A stretch of 64,000 nt of DNA, from contig BCGQ01000001.1 of assembly GCA_001599355.1 (NCBI GenBank), forward strand, positions 2,297,135 through 2,361,134, written 5' to 3'. This document shows positions 39,813 to 50,182 of this stretch, one piece after another. Source of the stretch: Nakazawaea peltata. Taxonomy: Eukaryota > Ascomycota > Pichiomycetes > Alaninales > Pachysolenaceae. Both the position numbers and the translations under genes were made by a program. The first letter of the stretch is position 1. Every line of letters starts with the position of its first letter. Below the pieces are notes generated by a model. The model did not search any database. It was not told the origin of the DNA and was given only the letters and a program-made list of their open reading frames with translations.

Positions 39813-40055
39813 CTAAAGGAAGTACTTTCCGATCAAGATAGCCAAGATGGCAATAGCCAAAGCCAATGGTAAAGGAATTCCACCCTTTGAAGCAGGAGTA
39901 GAGGCGGTAGTGGTGGTGGTAGCAGACTTCTCAGATACAGATTCCGCTACAGGTACAGGATCAGCTTTCTCTGAAGAAGCGATAACAGGTTCAACTGGAG
40001 CATCAGACTTAGTGGACTCTTGAGTTGGGATAGCCAGAGCAACTGGAGCAGCAAC

Positions 40056-40094
<39 letters not shown>

Positions 40095-41092
40095 CTTGGA
40101 ATCAGAAGATCCAAAGACATAGTTAACCTTTATCTTTTTACTGGAAGCCTTGAACTCACTTTCCAATTGAGGCCACAACTCAGCGACCTTAGTTTCAACA
40201 TCATCATATGGACATGGCAAAGTAACTAACAAAAACTTATCCTTACATTTGTAATCCAGTGGTGGCTCTTGCTTCAAACCTTGAGAAATAATGGCAACCT
40301 CTAAGGATTCACCTGGTTGAATAATCGAAGCATTTGGTCTGACACAATATAATTTTGGAGCCGTTGTCTTAACCTTGAACAGTAAAGTCTCATTAGAGGT
40401 GTTGGTTAAAAGAAGCTTCTCAGTAGAAGTCTTGGTAAATGGGGCTGATTGGAAAGTTAGTAAATTGCTCAGTAAACACACGAAAAAAATAGAGGGAAAA
40501 AATGTAACCGAAACAGGGCAAAATGCGATGCAAATCAGCGCCAAACAAGTTGAAAGGAGAACAGCGCAAATGAAGGGCAAACGATTATTTCAGAGCGGTA
40601 AGCAAAAGGCAAAAAAAGGACAAGTCCAATGGCTATGTGGATCAGACGAGTCAATGGGTGGGGGGCGTCATGGTGATGGAATATATATCGCGTAGTGTGA
40701 ATGGATTTGAATTCCTTGTGTAATCCACAGTTAAGCCTTTAAATGCCGTACATAGTAACTTTGAATAATTTAATAGTAGGAAATTTCATCTTGAAAAAGG
40801 CGATAATGGTACTTGAAGTAATGGATAAATGAGAAATTGGAGTTGAAATTGAAACTCCAATAGCATCAAAACATCCGCCATATCCATCTAATCACAATTC
40901 TACTTTGAATCAAACACTTCCCCCTGTTTATTACCCAGATCATTGACATCTCAAACCACTCCAATACATATCCGGATCGAGGCAGTCGCCTTACAATCAT
41001 CCCATAATTTGTCGGTGGATCACATTCTTTCATCCCTCTATAATATCATAATACATACCTTTGAACTCTAAAGCACTTGGAGAAACTTCCAT
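39813..41092 (-). CDS. SCS2: VAP-family ER contact protein Scs2, two exons
   Basis: ER tail-anchored protein whose MSP domain binds FFAT motifs; it tethers ER to plasma membrane and regulates Opi1. Exon 1 is 41092-41059 (MEVSPSALEFK plus one base) and exon 2 is 40444-39813. The 614-nt intron starts GTATGT and has TACTAAC at 40462-40456 before CAG. The spliced 221-aa protein runs MEVSPSALEFKAPFTKTSTE then FKVKTTAPKLYCVRPNA, as in Scs2. A Pro/Ala linker holds a (GCT)n poly-Ala tract, and a C-terminal helix (about 200-221) is the anchor. Reading through the intron gives a spurious hydrophobic N-terminus. Confidence 0.93.
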
Positions 41093-41418
41093 CTTGATTA
41101 TCTGTTTGTACTATACAGTTGTATTGAAGTCAATATTACAAATAAACAGATATCCAAAGAAAAACATAACAAGTTGAGAGAGTTTTTTTTCTCCTTTCCT
41201 TGACAGTTTAGGAGGCCTAATTTGGTTAAAATGTACACGACCTCGCTTTATGCAGAGTAGCATGAAATTTCTATACAGACGCGGTTAGGCAGATGCGGCG
41301 TCTATTGTTGGGGGAAGCCACGAATTGGGATATACAAAGCAGGACGTACAAACAGGAGTTCACAGATTGGATTTACAGATGGACTACAGCTCGGATTACA
41401 TATTTTCATTCTCATTAC
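41093..41418. other. Intergenic region SCS2 / MAP2
   Basis: 326 bases with the SCS2 promoter (AT-rich, TTTTTTTTCTCC tract near 41183) and MAP2 3' flank. No other feature seen. Confidence 0.5.
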
Positions 41419-42699
<1,281 letters not shown>

Positions 42700-42888
42700 C
42701 TACTTACCCACCAATTCCTTCACTATGTAAGTGCAGTTGCGGAAATAAGAGCAGGATTCTGCCTAAAAAATTTTCATTTTCCCATACTAAAAATCCCGTG
42801 CCAATAAGGATGAAAAATCAAGGTGAAAAAAGTTTGGATAAATCTGGTTCAAGATGGTATTGAGGAGTAAGAGATTCAACAGATCATA

Positions 42889-43368
42889 ATGTTAAGATTG
42901 ACTGGACTTCGTTATAATCAGCTGTTGTTGATCGGGAAACGTTTCAACTCGACAGGATCGGCTCCTTTCGATATTCTCAAAGCTGCTACTCAAGGTACCA
43001 GAACCGAGACTGGCTCCAGATTGAGTAATCCTTATTTGGACCATGCTGCCAGAAGAACCAGAGATATAATGAGTAAGAGTACTTTTGAAGAAGATCCTAA
43101 AGTGGTGCTGCGTCAGTTACCTAGAACTGGACCTGGAATGGGAACTTCTGTCGAAGTAAGAAATGGTAACGTTAAGAGTGCATTAAGTCAATTGGCTAGG
43201 CTGGTAAGAACAGAAAAAGTAAGAGAGACTTTCCATAAACAAAGATACCATTTGAAACCAAGTAAGGTGAAGGGAGAATTGAAACTGCAAAAGAGAAAGG
43301 AATGGTTCCATGCTGGTTTGAAACAATTATTCAAATCTGTTAATGATGCTAAAAGAAGAGGTTACTAA
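42889..43368 (+). CDS. MRP21: Mitochondrial small ribosomal subunit protein bS21m
   Basis: 159 aa. The basic N-terminus (MLRLTGLRYNQLLLIGKRFNST) is a mitochondrial targeting sequence. The bS21 core is in the C-terminal half: GTSVEVRNGNVKSALSQLARLVRTEKVRETFHKQRYHLKPS, with the typical GxSVxVxNGNxxxAL start and the R-R/KxKPS stretch, ending in a basic helix. Length is near yeast Mrp21 (177). It likely acts in the mitoribosomal small subunit. The start ATG follows an A-rich leader. Confidence 0.88.
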   Translation: MLRLTGLRYNQLLLIGKRFNSTGSAPFDILKAATQGTRTETGSRLSNPYLDHAARRTRDIMSKSTFEEDPKVVLRQLPRTGPGMGTSVEVRNGNVKSALSQLARLVRTEKVRETFHKQRYHLKPSKVKGELKLQKRKEWFHAGLKQLFKSVNDAKRRGY

Positions 43369-43660
43369 GTTACCTTACCCACTGTATATAACTATAATAT
43401 GAACATTGATATTTGATGCACGACTGTATAGTATCTTTCCTATTTTTTTTATCTTAATTTGATATTTATACACGACTTTATCAAACTCTCATTCGTTATT
43501 ATCATATCTTATTTGATATTTCATACACGACCTTATCGGCTACTAGTACCCATCTCTCCCTTATCTGAAGCCTCATAGAATTGCGGCAGAGAAAAGAAGG
43601 AATCAAAATTGTGGCTAGAGCAGTTAGGACTAGAGCAGCGGTTAATAGTCTGGTCAAACC

Positions 43661-45043
43661 ATGTCATCCAGTAGTACTTCTGCAGTCATCAACTTGTTGA
43701 ATACCATTGTCGGGAGCGGTATGCTCCTGATGTCTTATGGTATTAAACTGAACGGGTTGGTTTTAGGCTGTTGTGTTATTCTTTTCAGCGCTAGTACTTC
43801 TCTGTTGGGGTTGTATTTACAGAATAGAAGTTCTCAATTTGTTAGTGAAGGACATGCTTCGTTCTTTGCCTTATCCCAGTTAACATATCCCTCTTTAAGT
43901 GTGGTTTTCGATCTGGCTATCGCTATCAAATGTTTCGGTGTTGGTATCTCTTATCTTGTTGTTATTGGAGATTTGATGCCAAAGATTGTTCAATCGCTTT
44001 CTGATATAGATTCAGGTTTATTGGTACATAGAAACTTCTGGGTATCACTTTTCATGCTCATTGTCGTACCGTTATCATTCTTAAGAAAACTTGACTCTTT
44101 AAAGTATGCCTCTATGGTTGCTCTTTCGTCTGTTTTTTACCTTGTTGTGTTGGTATTTGTACATTTCTTTAGACATGACATTGCTGATAAGGGACCAGTT
44201 CGTGTTTTGGAACCTCTGGGTTTCCTTTCAGTTGTGTCTCTGTTCCCAATTTTTGTATTTGCCTATACCTGTCATCAAAATATGTTCTCTCTTATCAATG
44301 AATTGGAGAATAAATCTGTTAAGAACGTCAATAAGGTGATCTTGACAGCCATTGGAACAGCCCTGATGTTATATATAGCTGTGGGAGTATCAGGATACTT
44401 AACATTTGGTGATCATGTTGGTGGAAATATCATTGTGATGTATCCTGATTCCAAATCTTCAACCTTTGGAAGAATGGCCATCGTTGTTCTTGTTACACTT
44501 TCGTATCCATTACAATGTCATCCATGTAGAGCTTCTGTGAATCATGTTATTCACCATTTCAAGCATCGTCATGAACAGAATAAAGTCAATCAAAGAAAGA
44601 TAAAGAGATTTAATGAAAGATTAGAATCAGATACAAGTACTATGACCACTGGAACTACTACATCAGAGAGACAAAGTTTATTGAATTGGCACCATGATGA
44701 ACTTTTAGAAGAAGGAGCTATCAACCAAGTACAAGTAGTCCCGTTGAATACCAAGAGGTTCATAATCTTGACAAGTTCCATTTTAACCCTCTCGTATTTA
44801 GTCGCCATCACAGTCACGTCTTTAGAAAAAGTGTTAGGATTTGTTGGGTCGACTGGATCCACCTCGATCAGTTTTATCTTGCCTGGTATTTTTGGTTATA
44901 AATTGATTGGATCTGATCTGGTGGGCCCAATATCTCTCCAAGATAAGATTCTCCGTTATTTAGCATTGGCATTAAGCTTTTGGGGGGTCATCGTCATGAT
45001 TGTGAGCCTTTCAGCCACAATGTTCCTTGGGGCCAAACATTAG
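43661..45043 (+). CDS. AVT7: Vacuolar amino acid transporter, Avt7 type
   Basis: AAAP-family transporter that exports neutral amino acids from the vacuole in yeast. 460 aa with about 11 helices and a central hydrophilic loop (about 305-365). It aligns well to S. cerevisiae Avt7: the first helix NLLNTIVGSGML, CFGVGISYLVVIGDLMP, ELENKSVKN, SGYLTFGD and GSTGSTSISFILPGIFGYKLIGSD. The CTG at 43727-43729 (codon 23) is Ala in yeast (TLAIPY). Another CTG in FD-x-AIAIKCFG is Leu in yeast, a position that varies in the family. Avt5/Avt6 are less similar. Confidence 0.87.
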   Translation: MSSSSTSAVINLLNTIVGSGMLLMSYGIKLNGLVLGCCVILFSASTSLLGLYLQNRSSQFVSEGHASFFALSQLTYPSLSVVFDLAIAIKCFGVGISYLVVIGDLMPKIVQSLSDIDSGLLVHRNFWVSLFMLIVVPLSFLRKLDSLKYASMVALSSVFYLVVLVFVHFFRHDIADKGPVRVLEPLGFLSVVSLFPIFVFAYTCHQNMFSLINELENKSVKNVNKVILTAIGTALMLYIAVGVSGYLTFGDHVGGNIIVMYPDSKSSTFGRMAIVVLVTLSYPLQCHPCRASVNHVIHHFKHRHEQNKVNQRKIKRFNERLESDTSTMTTGTTTSERQSLLNWHHDELLEEGAINQVQVVPLNTKRFIILTSSILTLSYLVAITVTSLEKVLGFVGSTGSTSISFILPGIFGYKLIGSDLVGPISLQDKILRYLALALSFWGVIVMIVSLSATMFLGAKH

Positions 45044-45342
45044 ACCTTTTTTGCCCTCTATTGTATTCTTAACGCGTACTATAAATGTTTGTGCATTGTA
45101 GCTTTAAATTCGATATTTGCCCCCTTTTTTTAATGCGTTTTGCCCCTTTTTTCTGTCCTAACGCCTAACCTTTCCGGTGCAGTACTAATAAAATAAAAAT
45201 TTTCGTGTTTTTCTGCCCTGATCCCCCATTTTTGTTTGTTTTCATTTTCTTGCTCGTGATCCATAAGAAGAGTTGTTGATTTATTACATTGGGAAGACGG
45301 GACTTTAAGACGATATAAACACATTTCAGCTATTATTCCGCG

Positions 45343-46236
45343 ATGCCTTTCGTTATTTCCAACATTACAGCTGATCCATTTGCCATCGGTACCTTATCGG
45401 TGATGTCGGTAGCATGGTTGATCTCGTTCATTGGCGCGATTGCTTCGGATGTCAAAGGGTCATTTCCTACTCTTTCATGGTGGGGACTTGTATGGCAGTT
45501 ACTTACCAATATCTCTATTACTGTGTTGTATTTGACTGATACTCTTGAATATTACCGTGTATTGATCGTTGGTATGATTAGTGTTGCTTTTGTTTATAGT
45601 ACCAACTCATCTAACTATTTAGTTTATGGTACTTCTTCTGCTGCTCTGGCTGCCGCCGCTGGTTTCATCTTAACTTCCATGGTTAATGTATTTTGGTTAG
45701 TTTATTTCGGTGGTGATCCTTCTAGTCCAACTTCTCAGTGGGTTGACAGTTTCTCTGGTGCTCCTAGAGCTTCGGGCGTTGCCCGTGGAGGTATGCAACA
45801 ACCACCACTGAAGATGATGACTGAAAACTCTACTAATCTGAATCCATTCGCATATTCTACAGCTGCTGAAAACACTGCCCTGGTTCAACATCCACCTTAT
45901 ATGGCTTCTTCTACTCACTTGAATGGATTGGAAAATGGAGAAGAACCAACTGGTCCAGGTTATTACAGTTCTACAGCTCTGGCCGTTAACGCTAACAATG
46001 ATTTGAGTGATGATGATCTTGAAAATGATGACATCGAAGAGGTTGAGAGCTATCCATACACTGTTAGACTGTTATACGATTATGAGGCCAACCCAGCTGA
46101 TGCCACCGAGTTGTCTTTCAGTAAAGGTGAAATCTTGAAGGTTCAATCTACAGATGGAAGATGGTGGCAAGCAAAGAATTCTCTGGGTAAGGTAGGTATC
46201 TTGCCTAGTAATTACGTTGAGAAAGTGGATCAGTAA
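45343..46236 (+). CDS. SHO1: Osmosensor Sho1
   Basis: Plasma-membrane adaptor of the HOG, filamentous-growth and polarity pathways. 297 aa. Four membrane helices lie in residues about 14-120, with PFAIGTLSVMSVAWLISFIGAIAS and VYSTNSSNYLVYGTSSAA. A Gly/Ser/Asn linker leads to a C-terminal SH3 domain (about 238-295) that binds Pbs2; it has GRWWQAKN and GILPSNYVE. The SH3 hallmark ALYDY reads x-LYDY with CTG at 46069-46071 (codon 243), the clearest single case for CTG as Ala. Length is shorter than yeast Sho1 (367) through a shorter linker. Confidence 0.95.
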   Translation: MPFVISNITADPFAIGTLSVMSVAWLISFIGAIASDVKGSFPTLSWWGLVWQLLTNISITVLYLTDTLEYYRVLIVGMISVAFVYSTNSSNYLVYGTSSAALAAAAGFILTSMVNVFWLVYFGGDPSSPTSQWVDSFSGAPRASGVARGGMQQPPLKMMTENSTNLNPFAYSTAAENTALVQHPPYMASSTHLNGLENGEEPTGPGYYSSTALAVNANNDLSDDDLENDDIEEVESYPYTVRLLYDYEANPADATELSFSKGEILKVQSTDGRWWQAKNSLGKVGILPSNYVEKVDQ

Positions 46237-46539
46237 AGACTTTCTCCAACAGAAAGACCTTATGAAATATGAAAATGACATCCATCTTGGATTTCTACCC
46301 TGCTAACGTTCCATTTCTTTGATACCCTTTTTCCCTTATTTAATGTGTAAATGTATTACTCTTTTTATAACTTATTGATATGTAGAGGGATGATATTTAT
46401 TGTAGGGTTGTTTTGGTTGTGTGGAGATGTTACTAATTAAATAGAGGGTTCCTGTCCAGATTAACCCCAGTTAAATTCCCCAGCCTAAATTCCTCAGTTA
46501 AAATTCCCCAGCCAAAATACTCCATTTGATTGTGATTTT
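46237..46539. other. Intergenic region SHO1 / 154-aa gene
   Basis: 303 AT-rich bases between convergent genes, with AATTCCCCAG/C-type short repeats at about 46465-46520. Nothing else seen. Confidence 0.45.
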
Positions 46540-47004
46540 TCAAGCCAAATTTACATGTTGACACCTGCCAAATCCGGATGATGGATCAAATGAAATATTA
46601 TAGTACTCATCCGGAATCGATTTCTTATGGATACGAGATAAACGATGAAGCATAAGATGAGGTCTCGAACTCCATTGTTCAGATTTTGATACCAGTTTGT
46701 TATCATCAATCACTTCGTCCATCTCGTCCATCTCGTCCACCTTTGTACTTCTCTCAGTAAGCTGTTTAATAACAGAAAATGACACTAAAATGAAAAATAT
46801 GCTTAGATATGCCAACCCAAAACCACCAATATACATCCCACTGAAATATACTCCAGTGATCTTATGACTGCCATATCTTTGATCTAGAAGATCTAATAGA
46901 GATTTCGCTAAAATAGCTATATAATATTCAACTTCAAATGACCTTCTGCTCTCATTATGAAATACCTCAAAATGGGGGTAATTAACGAAAAAAGGTGATT
47001 TCAT
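46540..47004 (-). CDS. Hypothetical single-span membrane protein
   Basis: 154 aa, not recognised. The N-terminal half is polar, with aromatic residues (FEVFHNESRRSFEVEYYIAILAKSL). One membrane helix lies at about 58-80 (MYIGGFGLAYLSIFFILVSF). A charged cytosolic-like tail follows, with DEMDEMDEV encoded by a 9-base tandem repeat (about 46715-46741). No signal peptide was identified. The start ATG (47002-47004) is clean. It could be one exon of a larger gene, but no donor or branch site was found. Divergent from CDC27. Confidence 0.5.
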   Translation of the reverse strand: MKSPFFVNYPHFEVFHNESRRSFEVEYYIAILAKSLLDLLDQRYGSHKITGVYFSGMYIGGFGLAYLSIFFILVSFSVIKQLTERSTKVDEMDEMDEVIDDNKLVSKSEQWSSRPHLMLHRLSRIHKKSIPDEYYNISFDPSSGFGRCQHVNLA

Positions 47005-47351
47005 AATATAGAGAACAGAAGTTCCGTTTACTCAGGGATTAAGTTAATTTTATAAATAAATTCATACGGATATTCAGTTCTGCATAATCTCGCTTACAAT
47101 CCCCCCAATCTCATATATCACCTCACTTCTATCTCATCCCCCACAATCACCTTATTATTCCTGTAATATTCCTGTAATAATCATTTGATTTTCGCTTCAC
47201 CCCCATAATAAAACCTCTCTTAACTGGATCAGTAGATTAGCATTTTACGAATCCCACGTCACAAAACAAAAACAAAAACAAAAAACCTCTCTATATCAGG
47301 ACACAAATAATAGCGCATCTAAGAGAAGCAGTTAAGCTGGGGGAAGCAAAG
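47005..47351. other. Divergent intergenic region before CDC27
   Basis: 347 bases with C-rich stretches near 47099-47150, an ACAAAAACAAAAAC run (about 47262-47285) and the CDC27 promoter. No gene seen. Confidence 0.5.
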
Positions 47352-49433
47352 ATGAATAACTCGACGACGCCTGTGGTACGGTCGCCGATGGTGGGTGATT
47401 ACGTTGTGAAACAGTTGCGTTCCCAAATCTTTTATTTGATCGATAATGACCTTTTCCAATCGGCTGAATTTGCTTGTGAGCGGTTGATTCTGCAAACTGG
47501 ATCCGACGATGATTCTATTCATTTGTATGGATATGTATTATTTAAGAGACGTCGATTTGCTGCTCTGCTCAACCAAACTATCAATCGGCCACATGTCGGC
47601 TGTGCTTATGTCTGCGCGAAAGCCGCTATAGAACTAGGTGAATACGATTGTGGAGAGAGAGTGCTATCGGGCGTTACTCATCTTTGGCAGAACAATGTCA
47701 ATTTCAATTCTGAGTTCGAGAGGAATATCGTACCAGATGCCGCTGCTTGTTTCACCTTGTTGGGAAAGTTACATTTTCATTTGCATAATAAGCTGAAATC
47801 TGCTTGGGCTTATTCAGAACTGCTTAAATTGAATCCTTATATATTCGAGGCATTTGAGGCATTATGTAAGATGGGTGTCACAGTCAGAACTAGGGCGATC
47901 TATAAGGTTTCTAATGATGAGGAGAATCTTATGGTACCTGATGGAAATTCTGCTTCAGGAGTGGAGAATTTACAACTGCTGCAACCCGAAGAGCTGGTTC
48001 AACATCTTTACACGACTCCCAACTTCAAACCTACACGTAATTTCTTTTCTGGTGCTTTTAGTACACCGGATAATAGCTCTACAAGGTCTAGGCAGCAATC
48101 TCTGAGACCACCTGAAGCACCAACAAGGAAACCAAACAAACAGAGAGTCTCTTATGATGCATTTACTAAGCCGTCTGATACTGTGGTTAGGAGGAATCAT
48201 CGACTTTCAGCATCAAAAGTGACTTCTCGTTTGATATCTCAACCTTTAAACAATTTAGGAACCAATTCTTCATCTAGCGGAGGACAACTGTCGCTGTCAT
48301 CAGTGGCACAAGATCTGCTACCTATGCAACTGCCAAGCTCGCTCAAAAGAACGAGACTGCCAAGCATATCCAATAATACATCTCTTCAGAGTATCAACTT
48401 GAGAGATCTCACTGGTGATAATTATCTCATGAACCTTTACTTAATATTTGCCAGGGCTTATAAATCTAGTTGCAGTTATGATTGTTATAAAGCTATTAGA
48501 TTATTGGAGTCACTCCCAGATAATGAGAAGAACACCCCTTGGGTCTTGAGTAAATTGGGATTATTGCATTTTGAAATAGTAAATTACGAGCAGTCTTTAT
48601 TATTCTTCAACAAATTAAGAGAATTAGATAGAACCAGAATGGAAGATATGGAATATTTCTCTACTTTATTATGGCATTTGCACGACGAAAGTACGTTGAG
48701 CTTTTTGGCGCATGAATTACTGAGCATAGATGACAAGGCCCCACAAACTTGGGTAGCTTTGGGAAACTCGTTCTCTTTAGGAAAAGATCCGGATCAGGCA
48801 ATCAAATGTTTCCAAAGAGCAGTCGATTGTGATAGCACCTTCACATATGCTTACACACTTCAAGGCCATGAGCACGTGACCAACGATACCTTCGAGAGTG
48901 CTTTACAAAGTTTCAGAAGTGCCCTTGCAGTAGATGATCGCCATTATAATGCATTATACGGAATAGGGATGGTTTATTTGAAGTTGGGTGATTTTGTTAA
49001 AGCAGAATATCATTTTAGGAAGCTGTTGGAAATTAATCCGGTCAATTGTATTTTGATCTGTTGTCTTGGTATGGTGTTAGAGAAGTTAAACAAGAGAGAA
49101 CTTGCATTGAAACAATATGTATTTGCCCATAGATTACAACCATTGTCTGCTCTTCTGCTCTTCAAAAAACTGCAATTATTGTTCGCTATGGAAGATTTTG
49201 ATAGTGCGACTGCGGACTTTGAAAAATTGGTAAATATTGCTCCAGATGAGGCTTCGGTCCACTTTTTATTAGGTCAACTCTATAAAATTAGTGGGAAAAG
49301 ATTTGCCGCAATCAAAGAGTTTACGATCGCGTTGAATTTGGATCCGAAGGGGGCTCATCTTATTAGAGAGGCGATGGAATCTCTTGGTGAATTTTCCAGA
49401 GAAGCAGAGGATGAGAAAATTTCCTCGATTTAG
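47352..49433 (+). CDS. CDC27: Anaphase-promoting complex subunit Cdc27/Apc3
   Basis: TPR subunit of the APC/C that docks Cdh1/Cdc20 and Doc1 through their C-terminal IR tails; nuclear. 693 aa (758 in S. cerevisiae). An N-terminal TPR dimerisation part (about 15-185) includes the APC3 signature YLIDNDLFQSAEFACERL and NPYIFEAFEALCKMG. A Ser-rich variable linker spans about 190-350. A C-terminal array of about seven TPRs (about 355-680) has APQTWVALGNSFSLGKDPDQAIKCFQRA, HYNALYGIGMVYLKLGDF and similar units. Start ATG at 47352. Confidence 0.93.
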   Translation: MNNSTTPVVRSPMVGDYVVKQLRSQIFYLIDNDLFQSAEFACERLILQTGSDDDSIHLYGYVLFKRRRFAALLNQTINRPHVGCAYVCAKAAIELGEYDCGERVLSGVTHLWQNNVNFNSEFERNIVPDAAACFTLLGKLHFHLHNKLKSAWAYSELLKLNPYIFEAFEALCKMGVTVRTRAIYKVSNDEENLMVPDGNSASGVENLQLLQPEELVQHLYTTPNFKPTRNFFSGAFSTPDNSSTRSRQQSLRPPEAPTRKPNKQRVSYDAFTKPSDTVVRRNHRLSASKVTSRLISQPLNNLGTNSSSSGGQLSLSSVAQDLLPMQLPSSLKRTRLPSISNNTSLQSINLRDLTGDNYLMNLYLIFARAYKSSCSYDCYKAIRLLESLPDNEKNTPWVLSKLGLLHFEIVNYEQSLLFFNKLRELDRTRMEDMEYFSTLLWHLHDESTLSFLAHELLSIDDKAPQTWVALGNSFSLGKDPDQAIKCFQRAVDCDSTFTYAYTLQGHEHVTNDTFESALQSFRSALAVDDRHYNALYGIGMVYLKLGDFVKAEYHFRKLLEINPVNCILICCLGMVLEKLNKRELALKQYVFAHRLQPLSALLLFKKLQLLFAMEDFDSATADFEKLVNIAPDEASVHFLLGQLYKISGKRFAAIKEFTIALNLDPKGAHLIREAMESLGEFSREAEDEKISSI

Positions 49434-49673
49434 TGGAGGCTCATGATGTATTGTATAGTGGTTAGATATGAATTAAGTGCGATAACTCCATTGTAGATCC
49501 GATAATTTACGGTAGCCGTATTGGTTTGCTCCTTTACTCTTCTTTACCCCTCCCCCTTTACCCCCCCTTTACGAAAAATTCCGGAAAAATCATCCCATCG
49601 CATCACGTCACTTTTTTTTTCTGCGGGATCTGATCGTCCTTCGCAGGAACAAAAAAAGGGGATACACAGAGGG

Positions 49674-50123
49674 ATGGAAGGGTATTTAATGGGTGGTAAT
49701 CCGGGCGGAGTAGGTAAGTTGGGGTCACGGATTAATCTCCAAAACATTATGCTTCCAGTCATTCAAACTTCAATCTCAAATTTTGTAACCCCAGCCATCC
49801 AACAGCTGATGGTGTTGGCACCTCTAGCTCGTCATTACTCTATGTTTAATAAGGGGATGCAGGGTGCGCAGACCAAGACAAGGTTCGAGACTATGGAGAA
49901 GAGAATGAGATCTGATCTTGCCGGTGCTGATTTGAACTCAAGAGATGTAGAAATCACTATCGAAAATGCAACTTTTGGTTTTTCTAAACTGTCCAAAGAA
50001 GAAATAGACCGGTACAACACCGGTCAAAGATTGGTATATTTAAGAGGTCAATTGGAGCTCCATAAAAGACTTACCGAGGATTTGGAACTGAAGATCGAGG
50101 AGTTCAAATCCAACTTTTTATGA
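49674..50123 (+). CDS. Hypothetical 149-aa protein
   Basis: Not recognised. The frame is open from 49521, but the first ATG is 49674 (MEGYLMGGNPGG); the upstream part begins at TTG and overlaps a C/T-rich promoter-like sequence. The N-terminal third is Gly-rich then amphipathic (INLQNIMLPVIQTSISNFVTPAIQQLMVLAPLARHY), suggesting membrane association. The C-terminal half is charged and helical (RLVYLRGQLELHKRLTEDLELKIEEF), possibly coiled coil. Regular codon structure supports a real gene. Convergent with the arrestin gene, 60 bases apart. Mitochondrial or ER roles are conceivable but unsupported. Confidence 0.6.
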   Translation: MEGYLMGGNPGGVGKLGSRINLQNIMLPVIQTSISNFVTPAIQQLMVLAPLARHYSMFNKGMQGAQTKTRFETMEKRMRSDLAGADLNSRDVEITIENATFGFSKLSKEEIDRYNTGQRLVYLRGQLELHKRLTEDLELKIEEFKSNFL

Positions 50124-50182
50124 TTATATGACATTTACGGGAAGCAAAGAGTTTATATGTATATAATGAAAATACAAATTCT

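Noticed and set aside
40375-40695. 106-codon + strand ORF over SCS2
   Set aside because: Antisense shadow of SCS2 exon 2 and its intron; no independent coding evidence.
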